Origin: Piper betle
Taxonomy: Eukaryota > Streptophyta > Magnoliopsida > Piperales > Piperaceae
Direction: 5' to 3'
Assembly: GCA_033002965.1 (NCBI GenBank)
Contig: JAURVB010012325.1
Span: forward strand, 47,501 to 111,500
Length of the DNA: 64,000 nucleotides
Shown one piece after another: positions 1 to 20,744 of the stretch. Made by a program: the position numbers and the translations under genes. Under the pieces are notes generated by a model. The model saw only the letters and a list, made by a program, of their open reading frames with translations. It was not told where the DNA came from and did no database searches. Each line of letters starts with the position of its first letter. The stretch's first letter is position 1.

Positions 1-720
1 GTTGACGTAAGAAGGGCATTGCAGTCAAAATATTTCTTTACGTGTTAGAGTAGGACACGTGTTTTCGAAGATCATTTTAGAAATTCGTGTGTACAAATGA
101 TTGATACTTATTTGGATATTATGATTTATTTCAAACAAAAAAGAATAAATTGCGGGGGGACATCCAGCCCGTTGAAATATTTTCCTTTATGTTAGATTAG
201 GATTCAGCTTTTTCGAAAATCTTTTTAGTAACCGGTGTGTGTAACGATTGCTTGAACTGGTTAGATTATTATGATTTGTTTTTCAACTAGAAAAAAATGA
301 TAAATTACGGCTCGGGTACGTATGGTGTCGGGACAAGGACATCGGGCCTTTTCGGTTTTTTATGTATGAATCCTCGACTCAGGATCTATGTCCTCAATAA
401 ATATATTTTTTGAAAATCTCTGTGTATCATGTTGAGGTATCTACAAAAAATATTTGAGCTTTTTAGAATATTATGGTTTATTTGTCAACTAGAAAAAGGA
501 TAAATGGTGGGTAGGGTCCATCATGTTTATGCGGCGTATCAGATGTGAGGAGGTATAGAAACTTTTCTTGTATGAATCCTAGATAATACATGTCCTCAGA
601 AGAATTTATTCTAAAAATCTGTGTGCATTATGTTAAGGTTTCTACAAAATATGCTTGATCATTTTAGAATATTTTGATCTGTTTGTCTTCTAGAAAACAG
701 TAAATGGTGGCTTGGGTCCA
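1..720. repeat. Degenerate tandem repeat, about four ~170-bp units
   Basis: Four successive blocks share the same order of landmarks: a GTTAGA/GAATCCT-like start, an AATCT/GATCATTTTAG-like motif, a GTGTGT...TGTTGAGG-like middle, then ATTATGATTTGTTT, a CAACTAGAAAA motif, ATAAAT(G/T), and a GGGTCCA or GGGACA tail. Blocks begin near 40, 185, 362 and 560. Later units (362-720) resemble each other most. It lies in what should be intron 1 of the BONZAI gene or just upstream of it. No coding potential was seen. Unit edges are approximate because the copies have diverged. Confidence 0.6.
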
Positions 721-1017
721 GGTTAATATGGTGTAAAAGATGTCTGAACTTTTTTTTAAAGTATATCGAATCAGATTGGCTTTTGTTCTCATGAAAAACT
801 TGAATATGTGGGAGGAAATAGGTAAATGTGAAGAATATATGGACACATTTCCTATGAATAAATAATATTGATACAAATCAACATATTATATCGTGTGTGG
901 GAAGTGATATTATAGTCACATTTCTGCCAGAGAAAATATTGGTAGCTTTTGCCATCTCACTAGAGTATATGAACATTGAATCAATTGGTCTGCCATTTTT
1001 ATCCGATGTTTCTTATT

Positions 1018-1071
1018 TTTGTGTGTGTGCGCACGCGCGCGTGTGATAGAGAGAGGGAGAGAGACAGAGGT
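1018..1071. repeat. Compound microsatellite (TG/CG)n-(GA)n
   Basis: A run of TG changes into CGCGCG and then a GA-rich tract, ending about 40 bases before the splice acceptor of the first visible BONZAI exon. The alternating purine-pyrimidine part could form Z-DNA, but that is inference only. Confidence 0.7.
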
Positions 1072-1114
1072 TTTGTTTTACTAATACTGATAATCTCTTT
1101 CTATGATTTTGCAG

Positions 1115-9451
<8,337 letters not shown>

Positions 9452-10300
9452 GATAAAGTCCTTTCCCCACCTTTCAGAACCTATAGGGCAATGTTTTATC
9501 TTTTGAAAATCTTGCTTGATAGTTCACCTCAGAAATGTACGTTGTAGGTAATATGGGCAGTAAAAAAATAGTTAGGTTTCTATGCTTTTGCATGGCAGAT
9601 AAGATATAAGCTTTTGAAGTTCTGTTTCTGCAAATATTGGGGACATTACTCTATGTGAATTGGCAAAAGAAATATGCAGCAAGCGCATGGTAAAAAATCG
9701 TGTCCAGATAAATTTCTGGAGTTTTAGGTTAAATCCTTTCTCTCAGTTAGTGCCCTACATGCTGGATGGTTTTATATAATTTTTTTGTGAAAATATTTTA
9801 TCATTCCGAAAATTACATTTACACATGCCAAACTGAGTAGCAATATAAAATAAAATAGACTATTTTTCAGCTTAAATTATGCGGTGTTGCCACGTGGCTA
9901 CAACCAATTTCTGTATGATATTTGTTGATATGGTGTCCGAATAAAACTGGAAAAAGATAATATGTATATAGTAGCATTCATTGCATTTCTTGTCAATTTG
10001 TAATTTTTCATGTTGTATATAACCTGGCAACCTACTCTTCTTTTTCACCTGATATCGAAAAATGTTGGGTATAGGGACTTAACTAGGATTATGTGATTAC
10101 AAATTATTTTCATGGCTGGTGTCATTCCCTACACTAACCTACCTCGATTGTTCAGGTTTTGGAATAAAAAATCTACAAATATTGATAGAGATAATTACAC
10201 ATGGGGTTTAAAATTATAAAAACTGAACAACTAAAGATGGAATTAAACCAGATATAAAAAGTTACTCGAGAGTGTCTGGGCTTGCGTCTTGAGAGATGTA
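9452..10300. other. 3' flank of BONZAI gene
   Basis: No ORF or RNA gene was found. The stretch contains the likely 3' UTR and downstream DNA. Blocks near 9470-9620, 9780-9900 and 10050-10160 recur in diverged form at 22060-22140, 22560-22660 and 22790-22915, showing that it belongs to the segment duplicated around 20.7-24.5 kb. Confidence 0.7.
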
Positions 10301-10469
10301 TTGAATGGGATGTGTGTTACTAATGGGTCGGGTTCGGTTTGGGTTTTTGCAAAAACGAAACTCGTCCTGATATTAAAGATTTGGGCCTGAACCGAACTTG
10401 GACGGAAGCATTTTTTTATTATGCTTGAACCCGACTTGGACCCGATTTAAAAAATTGGACCCGAACCAA

Positions 10470-10617
10470 ATTTTAACCAATATTAAATATATTGTATGCA
10501 TTCACATAAAAGTCCAAAAAATTTAAATATTTTATAACAAATTTTCTTATTTATAATAAAATTTAACATTCTAGAAGATGTTTCACATATATATAAGAAG
10601 AGATAGAAAATATCAAA

Positions 10618-10648
<31 letters not shown>

Positions 10649-10790
10649 CGCATTAGAAGATATATATATGAAATATCTTTGAGAATATATCATATTTTAT
10701 TGTAAATAAGAAAATTGGTTTACAATATTTAAAATTTTGTGTATTTTTATGTAAATATATTTAATGTATTTATTATTGGTTTGAGTTAGG
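10470..10790. repeat. Fold-back repeat with ~120-bp arms around (TA)n
   Basis: The left arm (about 10474-10600) and right arm (about 10655-10785) are imperfect reverse complements: ATTTTCTTATTTATAATAAA on the left matches TTTATTGTAAATAAGAAAAT on the right. The centre is a (TA)n/(CA)n tract at 10617-10650. GGTTCGG/CCGAACC-rich sequence flanks it on the left (10325-10460), as in the similar AT-rich repeat at 19230-19740. It is probably a decayed fold-back or MITE family. Confidence 0.6.
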
Positions 10791-10830
10791 TTTGTGACCA
10801 GGTTTCTAAACAAGGTGGTTTGGATTTGCC

Positions 10831-12506
10831 AATAATAACAAACAACATTGAAGCTAATTCAAGTTATTTTTTATGTAAATGTATGCAATATATTTAACTT
10901 GTGTATGTCTGAATGGTAGTACCCTTCCATGATTCCCTCAAAAGACTTGTCAATAATAACAAACAACATTGAAGCTGGGCTATTGGAATTTCAATAATGA
11001 TCAAAGGCGTTTGAACTGCATAGTGTTTCGGATGCATTTGGACTCTCATTAAATTATAAATTTTGATGTTTTAACCACTTTGTTTTAAAAGATCAAGCCA
11101 TTAAGAAGCTCACATTCTTTTTAACATTTCATGTAATAAGTTCTATCCACTTTTATTAATAAAATGAGAACTCTTTGAGATCAAAAGTAGGCTAATTAAT
11201 CAATCAAAATAAAATGAAAATCTAAAAATACAATAAAAATACCTCATGTAGAGGGTTACGAGTTCGAATTTAGCTAATTTTAATTTAAAAAATTAATAAA
11301 AATATTCTTTACGATCAAAAGTCCCGATTTCAAACCTGATTAACTTAAACTTCTAACTTTTTATTAATAAGAGTCTTATAATTGTCTTAAAAAATATAAT
11401 AAAAGATTAAATTATTATAATTCATCTTTTTGCTCAAATAAGATATATCTTTAAAATCAATCATATTATATATTAAAACTATTAAATTATTATATTCTAT
11501 CTTATTATTGAATAAGAATTTATGTATAAAATTAAAATTTGTTAAATATAGGTCGCACATGACTTGATATCTTGCCTACTTGTTTTAATACATGAACAAA
11601 CACAAATTAAACATGCATTAGGCAAAGAAAATTTAATGAATTAAAGTCATAAACTAATTTAGATGAGGACAATTGAACCTCTTCGCCTAAAAACTTAAAT
11701 TGTTAAAAAAGATAACTAAAGTCTTCTCAACAAATTATCGCTTCACAACATAACGATTGAACCTCTTCAACTAAAACGTTGAATTGGTAGAAATATATAT
11801 CTAATAATTAATATATTTTCTTCTCAACACATAAATTATTTACATGTGTAAAACTGTAATTATACCAACCCGATTGATTTGAAGTAATTTATATGTGAAG
11901 GCTTATTATTAGCAACAGTTGATGTAACAATATCATCAACATAGAAATCTAACCATTTATCTAAATCATACAGTTGTATTTTTCACATGTACAAAATTAC
12001 TCTCATCATTTAACCATTCATGCAAACCACAGGATTATATTAAACGTAGCTGACACAATTTATATTAGTGTGGATTCCATAATGTTTGTTGTATTCATTT
12101 TTGTCTTCTTGTCATGGGAGATTCTACCAAATTTTTCGTACGATTTTAGGTCTTCTTTATAACTTGGATTCATTTAGGATGTCGTATTTGCATGAGCTCG
12201 GCCTTAAGAATCTGTACATGCATTTAAATTATCATGTGTGTTTTAGATGCACATTTAGATTCTCTTAAGCCTTTTGTCTTTTGACACCTCAAATGGTGAG
12301 GTTTGTCCAGTAGTTCAACTTTGCATTTCAAATGAGCAATAACGCCGGTCTAAGATTTAATATTTTGATTTAGTTTGGGGTTGAACTAAATTGGGGTATT
12401 ACACTTCATGTTTTTGCTATACCAGTCATTTATTTCTCCAAGACGTAGATTTTACTTATTAAAGTATTTGAATCTTCTACAAGGGGCTTCTTTGAGTGAT
12501 TGGAAA
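10831..12506. other. AT-rich spacer, no gene seen
   Basis: No convincing ORF. Two internal blocks (11030-11100 and 11690-11850, the latter with a repeated ATTGAACCTCTTC word) have diverged counterparts at 23755-23820 and 24245-24440. These extend the segmental duplication of the BONZAI 3' region. Confidence 0.6.
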
Positions 12507-15442
12507 TGTAAAACCCACGACTTGAGTCAAAGTTTTATAGTCGTTAGCCGGTCAGTTTGACCGTGGTTCGAGTCACTTTAATTTTTAAAACACGTGCGCG
12601 GGGCCGAGGCCAACCGTGTGCACATGCTATAAGGGTTCGTGTATACCAAAATATTCAATGATAGCATCAGATACACATCAGCAGACTGAGTTATTAGTAA
12701 ATAAGAGAGTATACAACTAATAATTTTGCTTTTTTCATTTTGTGACCGTAAAATTATTTTAGGCCGAATAAATCATTAGGACGTGTTAGATCGTATTCGT
12801 GTGGGTTATTAGTTATAGAGCGTGTCATTTGGATGTCGTGGTGTTTATTTTCTTTTATGGGATTTTCCCCAATTTTTCTGGATTTTTTAAGGATTTAATA
12901 TGAGTTAGTTATTATTTTTCACTTAAGCCAGAGTCGAGTCGAGTCAAGTTTTATTTAAAAAATTGCCATCGACCACCCCGATCATTTTCTTTCCCCCCAA
13001 CCCTTGACCACCGCTATCGTTGCCTCTTGTGCCTACTATCGATGCTGCCTCTGGTTGCCGCCCCAATGTCGATCAATGCCACCCAGCCCCATCGTGCCAT
13101 CGCCGTGTCATCCTGACCACCCCCGGCCACCGTCCAGCCATTGAGAGCCGGAATCGCCCCACTATTGTGCTGCCGCTCCCAACGCGATTCAGCTGCCATC
13201 CACATCACTCTGCCGCTGCCATGACGCCGACTCCCCTCCCCTTGACATCCTTGACATTTCCCCCTACCTAGCGTCATCGCCAAGGCCAGCTGTGGGCCAG
13301 ATCAGAGTGACCGATCACCCCGGCTGAACTCAACGCCGCCGCGGCCGCCCCACCACCATTAGATCGAGCTCGCCAAGCCGATGCTGACCCTTACACCCTA
13401 TTGCCCCACCAAAAGAGACGCCGAAAAATCGAATTTACCGAAATTCGACGGAAATCACCTTATCTTTTGCTAAATCCCACCTGTCGAACCCAATTGAACT
13501 TCGGATGCTACAGGGTGCCAAATTCAAGCCTCAGATGGCGTGACAAAAAACAAGCCATCGCCGATTGCGGAGACGCGCGAGGTATAAGTTATTTTAATTT
13601 AATTATTTAAAAGTAATGATTATTAGTACAACATGCTAGGATACTAGAATTGAATGATTGATGTGTTAGATATTTTTATGTTAATAAAAATATGAATATG
13701 TGTGATTGTGTGATATTAAAACGAATGGTAAGGAATTAATTAGGTATACTAAATAAGTATTGTAATCTAATGCAACGTATAGTAGGGAAACTTATACTGA
13801 TTATTATTTATTTGTGTTGATTGATGCATAAGTGATGTGAGTATGCTATAGGATGTGTGTATGCATCATGAGCGGGCGTTAATATTTAGTTTTGATGTGT
13901 AGGTATGTAGTAGGAGCTTGCTGCCTAGGCTCGTGGACACGCTTGAAGCTTCTACTAGGTCCATTAGGACACACTTCTCATGTTTTATCGCTCCATTCTG
14001 TTAGTAATTTGATTTCTAAATCGTCGGACGTGCCAGATACATGATTTATTAGACCCCACCTAACACTGGTCATCTAATCAATTATTTTTTAGAATTAATA
14101 ACCCTCAAGGATGAGATCCCTCAAGTTTGTTTTTGAAAATAAAATCCACTTCAAGTTACTTTCAGGCCTATTGTAATAAATTTTGTCCCAGCCCTATAAC
14201 TAATTTTTATCTAGTTTTTAGTGAGACAAGAGAAGGTGAATTGACTCGCACGTACCATGAGCAGGTGCACGTGCCAGTCAAGGCGGCATCTGGTTTAGTG
14301 AGCGGACTGTTTCATTCCCGAGGGATCCTGATAATTCCATGTTTGAGTGCCTCACACCTAGAGGACGTGGAGGTTTACAGGTACTGTTAAGTACAATATG
14401 TGCCAGGACTTAAGGTTCAAAGAATATTGAAGGCGCATGCCTGATAGTACTTGGTCTACGTGCTCAAGGCCAGGAGAAATATGGAAGTTCAGAGAGGGCT
14501 TAGGACACAGGTTTCCCAAGAGGGGGATTAGAAAAGTATTGTCGAGAGCGGCACAATACCAGTTTGATCGGGATGCTATTGAGTTAGCTGTTCAATGGCT
14601 CCTCTGTAGTTGCCCTTATGAGAGTTCTAAAGAAGATATATGATTGTTTGCTTTCCATGAGAGTTAGCTCTCATGTTTCTGTTTGATATTAGTTATTTTC
14701 AGATAAGTGACAATCATTGCTAACATTTTCTTATTATATATGTAGGTGAGGAATATTAATGGAATATGTTAGCCTTGACGAAGGAGTAGTGATTGCATTG
14801 CACACACAAACCTAGCGCCGCGTCAATTTTTGCGTATGATGTGATGTGGTTTGAATGATGTTGTGGATATACATGTTTGTGTATATGTGAATGTGTTTGT
14901 GAGGCTCGTATGCCCTGATAAAAATGTTTGAACTTGTTTTAGAAATATTCTGGAAATGTTCTAAATGTTCAGGAATGATTTGATACGCTAAGATGAAAAT
15001 GAACCAAATGTGATGAGTATGATTTACAGGTGGGGTGAGACCCTGATTGCGACATGTGTTGATGTTTTAAACCTTATTGTGGTGAAAACTATTGTTTTTA
15101 TATTTACTATATTGTGCTTTGTTCAAATAAGTTGTCCTCTTATTGTATTTTTAGGGGAGATTCTGTCCATTTTATTCCAAAATTTTGCGTGAATTTTTGT
15201 TGCTATTTTAATTATTTTTGGTGTGACCATCATTATGATGTTCATGTAGCATCATGCTAGGGTTTTGCATCTCATCATACATTGTTTATGCATTAGCGGC
15301 GTACTTCATCTTGAGACTTCGAGAGGGTTATATCGTAGCCATTTAGGTTTTTGGGTCAACCAAATTAATCGGTTTACGAGTAGTTTGATCTATTATAATG
15401 ATTTTGGTCTAGGTTGAGAGTGAACCGGATTGAGGTGTTACA
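12507..15442 (+). mobile_element. LTR-like element A (candidate solo LTR, 2.9 kb)
   Basis: It begins TGTAAAACCC and ends GAGGTGTTACA, giving TG...CA termini. Content and order match the element at 38399-41221 along most of its length: a GGTTCGAGTC block near the start, a GGCCGAATAA...GTTATTAGTTATAGAGC block, a GC-rich Pro/Ala-like stretch (12965-13580), then TTCATTCCCGAGGGATCCTG near 14310 and GTGCTCAAGGCCAGGAG near 14460. No reverse transcriptase or integrase is inside. A long solo LTR of a Ty3-type element is the best guess. The flanking pentamers (GGAAA and AAGAA) do not match, so the duplication is lost or the boundary is rearranged. The ORFs on both strands in the GC-rich part are not taken as genes. 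Confidence 0.65.
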
Positions 15443-15528
15443 AAGAATGACGGAGGCACAGTGGATGTCCACGGCTTGAAGAATATATGACATTAGTATA
15501 CTAAATTAAATTATTCACTTAGTATAAT

Positions 15529-18500
15529 TATAACACCCCAATTCATTTTGCAATGCGAAACAGACCAAAGTATTAAATCTTAACTGATACTCTTGTTCAT
15601 TTAAAATTAAATGTCCAGCCACAAAACAAGCCTGATCACTTGAGTTGTCAAAATATAGTAGACTCGAGGGAATTAAATGTGATTCCAAAACACACATGAT
15701 TACACAAAAAACATTCACAAACTCCTATGATTGGGTTCATACAAATAGTACATCCTATATAAATTCAAATTACAAAGGAGACTTTAAATCCTAGAAAAAA
15801 ATTGGCAAAATCTTCCATGTAATTAGGTTGTGGGAAAAAAAACGCAAACCTATATAAATTCACAATTTATAAAATCTATGTGCAGACAATCACATTTCAC
15901 CCATTTACACGGAAAGCATCACAAAGGTGTTCCACCTCACTCACAACACATCACATAATCATTTACAAATAAAATTACATTCTTCATGTGGTTGGTTTGC
16001 ATGGTCTTTATGGGCCTTCAACCTGCAAAAGGCCTTCAACCTGCATGGTCTTCATGGGCCTTCAACCCATATTTCTTTTGTTCTGGATACCTATACAAGT
16101 AACAAGGTTTAGCATATTTGGATTATTTTAACCTTTAGTTCCAGGACTCTGAGGCTTGGAGAATTCCCACACAAAATGGTTAGATTTGCATGCCCAAAGT
16201 ATACCGCCAATAAAATAGCTCAAATACGGATTAGTGATGAACATTTCTATCATTCCACATAAGGCAACTCCCCTATTCTGCCAAAAGGCCCGAAGACTCT
16301 TATATATAAATTCAAAGTGGTTCACAAGCTCAAAATATTATTCTTATTATATAGCTTACAAGCCTCATATGGATAATCGTATTGGCTCACTAGCCCTGCA
16401 TAGTATTTACATCAACGGCCCACCGATCTTATAATAAAACCAATAATACACAACACCAAATTTATAACACCACACTATATAAAAAACATATGTGAATAAT
16501 AAAAAATTATCGGTCAATAAAAAATTACAAAAAATATTTCTAAATTAGAAAATGGAGGACTCATCATCTGCAAGAAACTTTGTCATGAAAAATAAAATAT
16601 TCTATGCCTCCACATCATCAACTAACTATTGCTAATTGGCCTAATCATAATCACTGAGATATCCACTCATACAAACTAAAATACTCAATGATAACGTATC
16701 CGTACTACGCACGAGCTGGAATCTAGTCGACAACAATATTCCCATGGCCTATAGAGCCTAAATTGATCACCGAAATGCATGGTATCTTAATAAACTCAAT
16801 AAAGAGCATGCTCATGCTGAATAAACACTATTTGCAGATACTATATTTGATAATTATAATCATAATCACAATATAATAAATTAACCATCAAATTGAATAT
16901 TGCAGGTGGGTACTGATCGGGCCCTTCAGTGGGCATCACAGTCCCATCCATTACGCATGCATAGAAAATCCAAAAATCAAACAATAGGTATAAGGCCTGG
17001 GAAGAACTAATAAATAGCGCTAGATTGACTTTGAGTTGGATCTCATTTTTTGAAAACTCATCAAGGGATCTCATTTTTAAAGTTTTATTAATCTGAAAAA
17101 TCAATAAGATGACTCGTAGATAGTGGAACCCGATAAAACATCACTAACCATGTCTTACGATAAAAAATAAAAAAGCGATAGAGCCAAACAACAGATCAAG
17201 TAGAGAGGAGCCCTAACGGACCTATGAGGTGAGTTTCACGTCTTAGCTCGATGAGTTCAATGCCGCACGGCCTGACAAACATGAGTACAATGACATGCAG
17301 ACAATCTTAAATACGACAAATGACATAACATGCAAAGAAAATATGAAAATAAACAGACATATCACATCACACCTTATTTACATGTTGAGTGTATCATCGC
17401 CGCTCAATAAGATTTTGTAGAAATAAATACAAATATCAATATGGAGATCTTTGTGGATTATGAAACTATTTTTGGGAATTTTAAATTTAACAAGAGATAT
17501 TGAAATGCTTGGAAGATTCAGTTCAATTTAACTAAGATACTTAACATGTTAATCAAGAATAAGATCTCAGTAAAATTACAAAATAGAACTTAAGATTTCT
17601 GATCAATTATTTAAACTTAGCCCAAATGTAATTTTGACATAGTAATTTTAATCTAAAGAACTTGAAAGATCTCGAGTACCCATGCCTGTGCTTGTGAATC
17701 CAAGATTATTATTATTAAAATAATCTTATACTATTTAGTTAATTAAGATAATTAAGTTAATTATCATTTATCTTAAGCTTTTTACACTGCCATCATTTTA
17801 CAACAAAATACAAGTTAAAATATTATTATTTTAATTAATTAATCAACTTAGCACATGCAACAAGATCACCTCCAACTAAAAATAATAAAGTCTTAATTAT
17901 TTTATAGTTTCGACCCTTATTAGGTAAATTAGTCGGTAAATTTCACAATTCCAGGCCAACACAAATATTTTATTAGCCAAAACACAAAAAAATGATAAAA
18001 TTCACATTTGTATTATAAAATCAATTAGAAAACTATAAGATCGATAATATATGATAATGATCTACCTGTATCACACCTACATGCAAACATCACGACCATG
18101 TACAAAAAAAAAGAATGAGGGAGAAGGCTGGTACCTTGGCGAGAGAAGAGAGGGAGGCCGAGGCGGGCTGGATGGTAGCCGAAAGGGAAAGGTGATGGCG
18201 ACAAGAGCAGAGGGGAGGAGAGAATTGGAGAAAAGGGGCGGTGGGGAGGGTTTTCACCCTCCCTACCCATGACACCAGGGCCGTGGCTCTAAGGCCCGAG
18301 CACATGACGCTCAGCCCAGATTTGCGCAAAGCAAGGGAAATTGGGAGAAGAAGAGAAGGGGAAAAGTGAGGGAAATAAGTGGGATGGCTGGGAAGGCATC
18401 TAAGGCTAAGAGGTAAGCCTGAATGTATACAACACGACTCTAAACCAATGCGTACAACACGACTCTAAACCAAATGCAACACCAAAGATGTAACGTGCAC

Positions 18501-18742
18501 GAAATGAGTGTGAACACGACCCTAATTTACATAACACACCCAAAGAAAATACAAACTACTAGCTTGGCAATTGGGGCCGACAAGAAAACTCAACCGTTGA
18601 TAAGCTCAATACCCAAGCGCACAACAATATAAACAGATCTTTCTAGCACCATACTGATCAAATCGAACCAATCACATGCTACTCAGATTAAGCCAACAAT
18701 AAATCACAAATAAAATATCAGGCCGATGGGCCAGGTTTTACA
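15529..18742 (-). mobile_element. LTR-like element C (candidate solo LTR, 3.2 kb)
   Basis: On the + strand it runs from TATAACACCCCA to CCAGGTTTTACA, so read on the minus strand it has a TGTAAAACC start and a GGGGTGTTATA end, like elements A and B. It is flanked by a perfect 5-bp direct repeat ATAAT (15524-15528 and 18743-18747), good evidence for integrase-mediated insertion. The plan is like A and B: a few hundred bases of leader, a GC/CT-rich stretch (18110-18370), then AT-rich sequence, but base-level similarity to A is weak. It contains short tandem repeats: GGGCCTTCAACCTGCA words at 16008-16070 and TACAACACGACTCTAAACC twice at 18427-18475. No coding domains. Confidence 0.65.
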
Positions 18743-20744
18743 ATAATTATATACATTTACATGAAATTATAGTTGTAAATAATGTATCTTGCATTTTAAT
18801 TGTACCCAGTTTACCACATACTTTATGCCTTTGTACATTTTAAATCGTTCCTGTTCCAAAACTTTCAATTCCGCATCTCGTACAAATGATCCAATGGAGA
18901 AGCTAGGACAACCAATTTTTTTTCTAAAAAACTTATGAAGATTTTGATTAGGCAACCCACTGAGGTATAGTTTTGTTGGTTTATCAACTTTGTGAAAAGA
19001 TGTGTAATGCTAAGATCTTTGCTCTTGGCATGTTGGTAGTGCAAGATAAGAGTTTTAGATGTCGGCTATAATTTTTTATTTTATATATATTTCACGAAGT
19101 CAAGTTATGTTCTTCACTTAATCTTATATATATCATACACATTACCCATGCGGAAATTAAAAATAGATAAAAGGGAAAGTATACATTATAAATGCTATTT
19201 TTTATTGATATTTTAAGTGACATAGATACGGGTGAGGATAATTTGGTTATAACAAAATATTGAACCGAACCAAACCCGAATAAGTTATTTTGTTTGGTTC
19301 CAACATAGTTCGGTTTGATTTTCATTCGGGCCATAATGAAACCATTGTGTACATTGATATTTCGGTTTGGAACCAAATTAAAATGAATTAACCAATTTTT
19401 GTTTTAAAATATTCCAAAATCTATATTTTATGTTAATTATAATGAAGTAATAATATTTATATGATTCAATGTTTATTTACTTAGTATGATATATACATTT
19501 AAAATTACTTAGTAAATGATTATGTTTACTAAAATAATGATATAATTTGAATTAAATGTTTAAAAATGTTTTTTATAACTTATGATCTAATTTGGTTAGT
19601 TGGTTACTTAAATGAATTAATTGAGATATTTCAATTTGATTTGGTTCGTTTTAAGAGCAATTTGGTTTAGATTCGGTCACGAAATCTAACTGTCAAATGA
19701 AATTCGATTAATTCAATTCGGTAGGTTCAAAACCAAACCCACCAAATATATATAGATATATATATATATAAGCGCTAAGATAAACCACGACTCATAAGTA
19801 ATATGAGCCGCAATGATCTGGGTCATCTGATTAAAAGAACACACGTTATTATTTAATCATATTATTATGCATGCCTACATATCTTTTCTTAGAGGATGAA
19901 GTAAATGATCAGGTTGATTGTATCTTTTCTTAGAGGATGAAGTAAATGACATGGTTTATTGTTGCCGCAGCTCTGTCACCTGTTCCTCCAAGGTCTAGTT
20001 TTCGAATGAACTGTATGTATATATCTCAAGGTTGACACTTTCGGGTGGTCGAAAGTACAACGCAGTCGTTTACAACTTGGACGACAAGTCCTACTTGAAT
20101 TTTTTCGGCTTAGTTTGGTTCTTGATGGTTCCTTCAATAACGGGACTAACGTTCAATCCTGTGATGGGTAAAGCAACTTAGTTTTACACCTACACTTGAT
20201 TTTATTTGATCATTTTGGGTTTTTTTTTCTTGAGGATTGCATATCCCGAAGTAGTTTATACTCTATAAGGACTTAAAATTATATTTTGTTGAGTATTTAT
20301 TTTGCTATATTTTAAAAAATGCATTGGTCTATTGAATACTGATACATCTTTTCTAACTTAGAAAGAAATAATGCATATACCAATCGCTGTAAGTGCATAA
20401 TTAGTATAGTATCGACTTGAGTTATTGTGCCGGCACTTATTAACTTGAGCTTTACGAAGAAAGGGGCTTGTAATACGCTCAATATTGTCAGGGATGAAAA
20501 TATTGAGCGTATGTGGCGGAGAGCCCCGCAAGCAGGCTGCGTGCGAGCACGGGCTAACTTTCCGGATACTATATCAAACTTGTTTATTTGTGCTCAAGTT
20601 TGAATTGAGTTAAATCAAATCGGAACTGATTTGAGTTCAAACCATACATAATGACAAGGTAGCTCGAGCTCTATTAATCTCTATTAATCTATATATTTCG
20701 TCTTCAACATAATTTGATATAAAATTATGTTTTAATAAAAAAAT
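18743..20744. other. AT-rich spacer with repeat fragments
   Basis: No gene recognised. 19230-19740 is an AT-rich repeat whose ends carry GAACCGAACCAAACCC-like and GGTTCAAAACCAAACCC-like words. A (TA)n tract lies at 19747-19772. A ~40-bp word containing TCTTTTCTTAGAGGATGAAG is tandemly doubled at 19880-19952. Around 19970-20170 the composition is more balanced but I could not assign it. Confidence 0.5.
20473..20512. other. Perfect 14-bp hairpin
   Basis: ATACGCTCAATATT (20473-20486) is followed by a 12-base loop and then its exact reverse complement (20499-20512). No T-run follows and no gene is adjacent, so the function is unknown. Confidence 0.7.

Noticed and set aside
13014..13283. Overlapping ORFs on both strands at the start of element A's GC-rich block
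   Set aside because: Compositional; no family resemblance and no conservation with element B.
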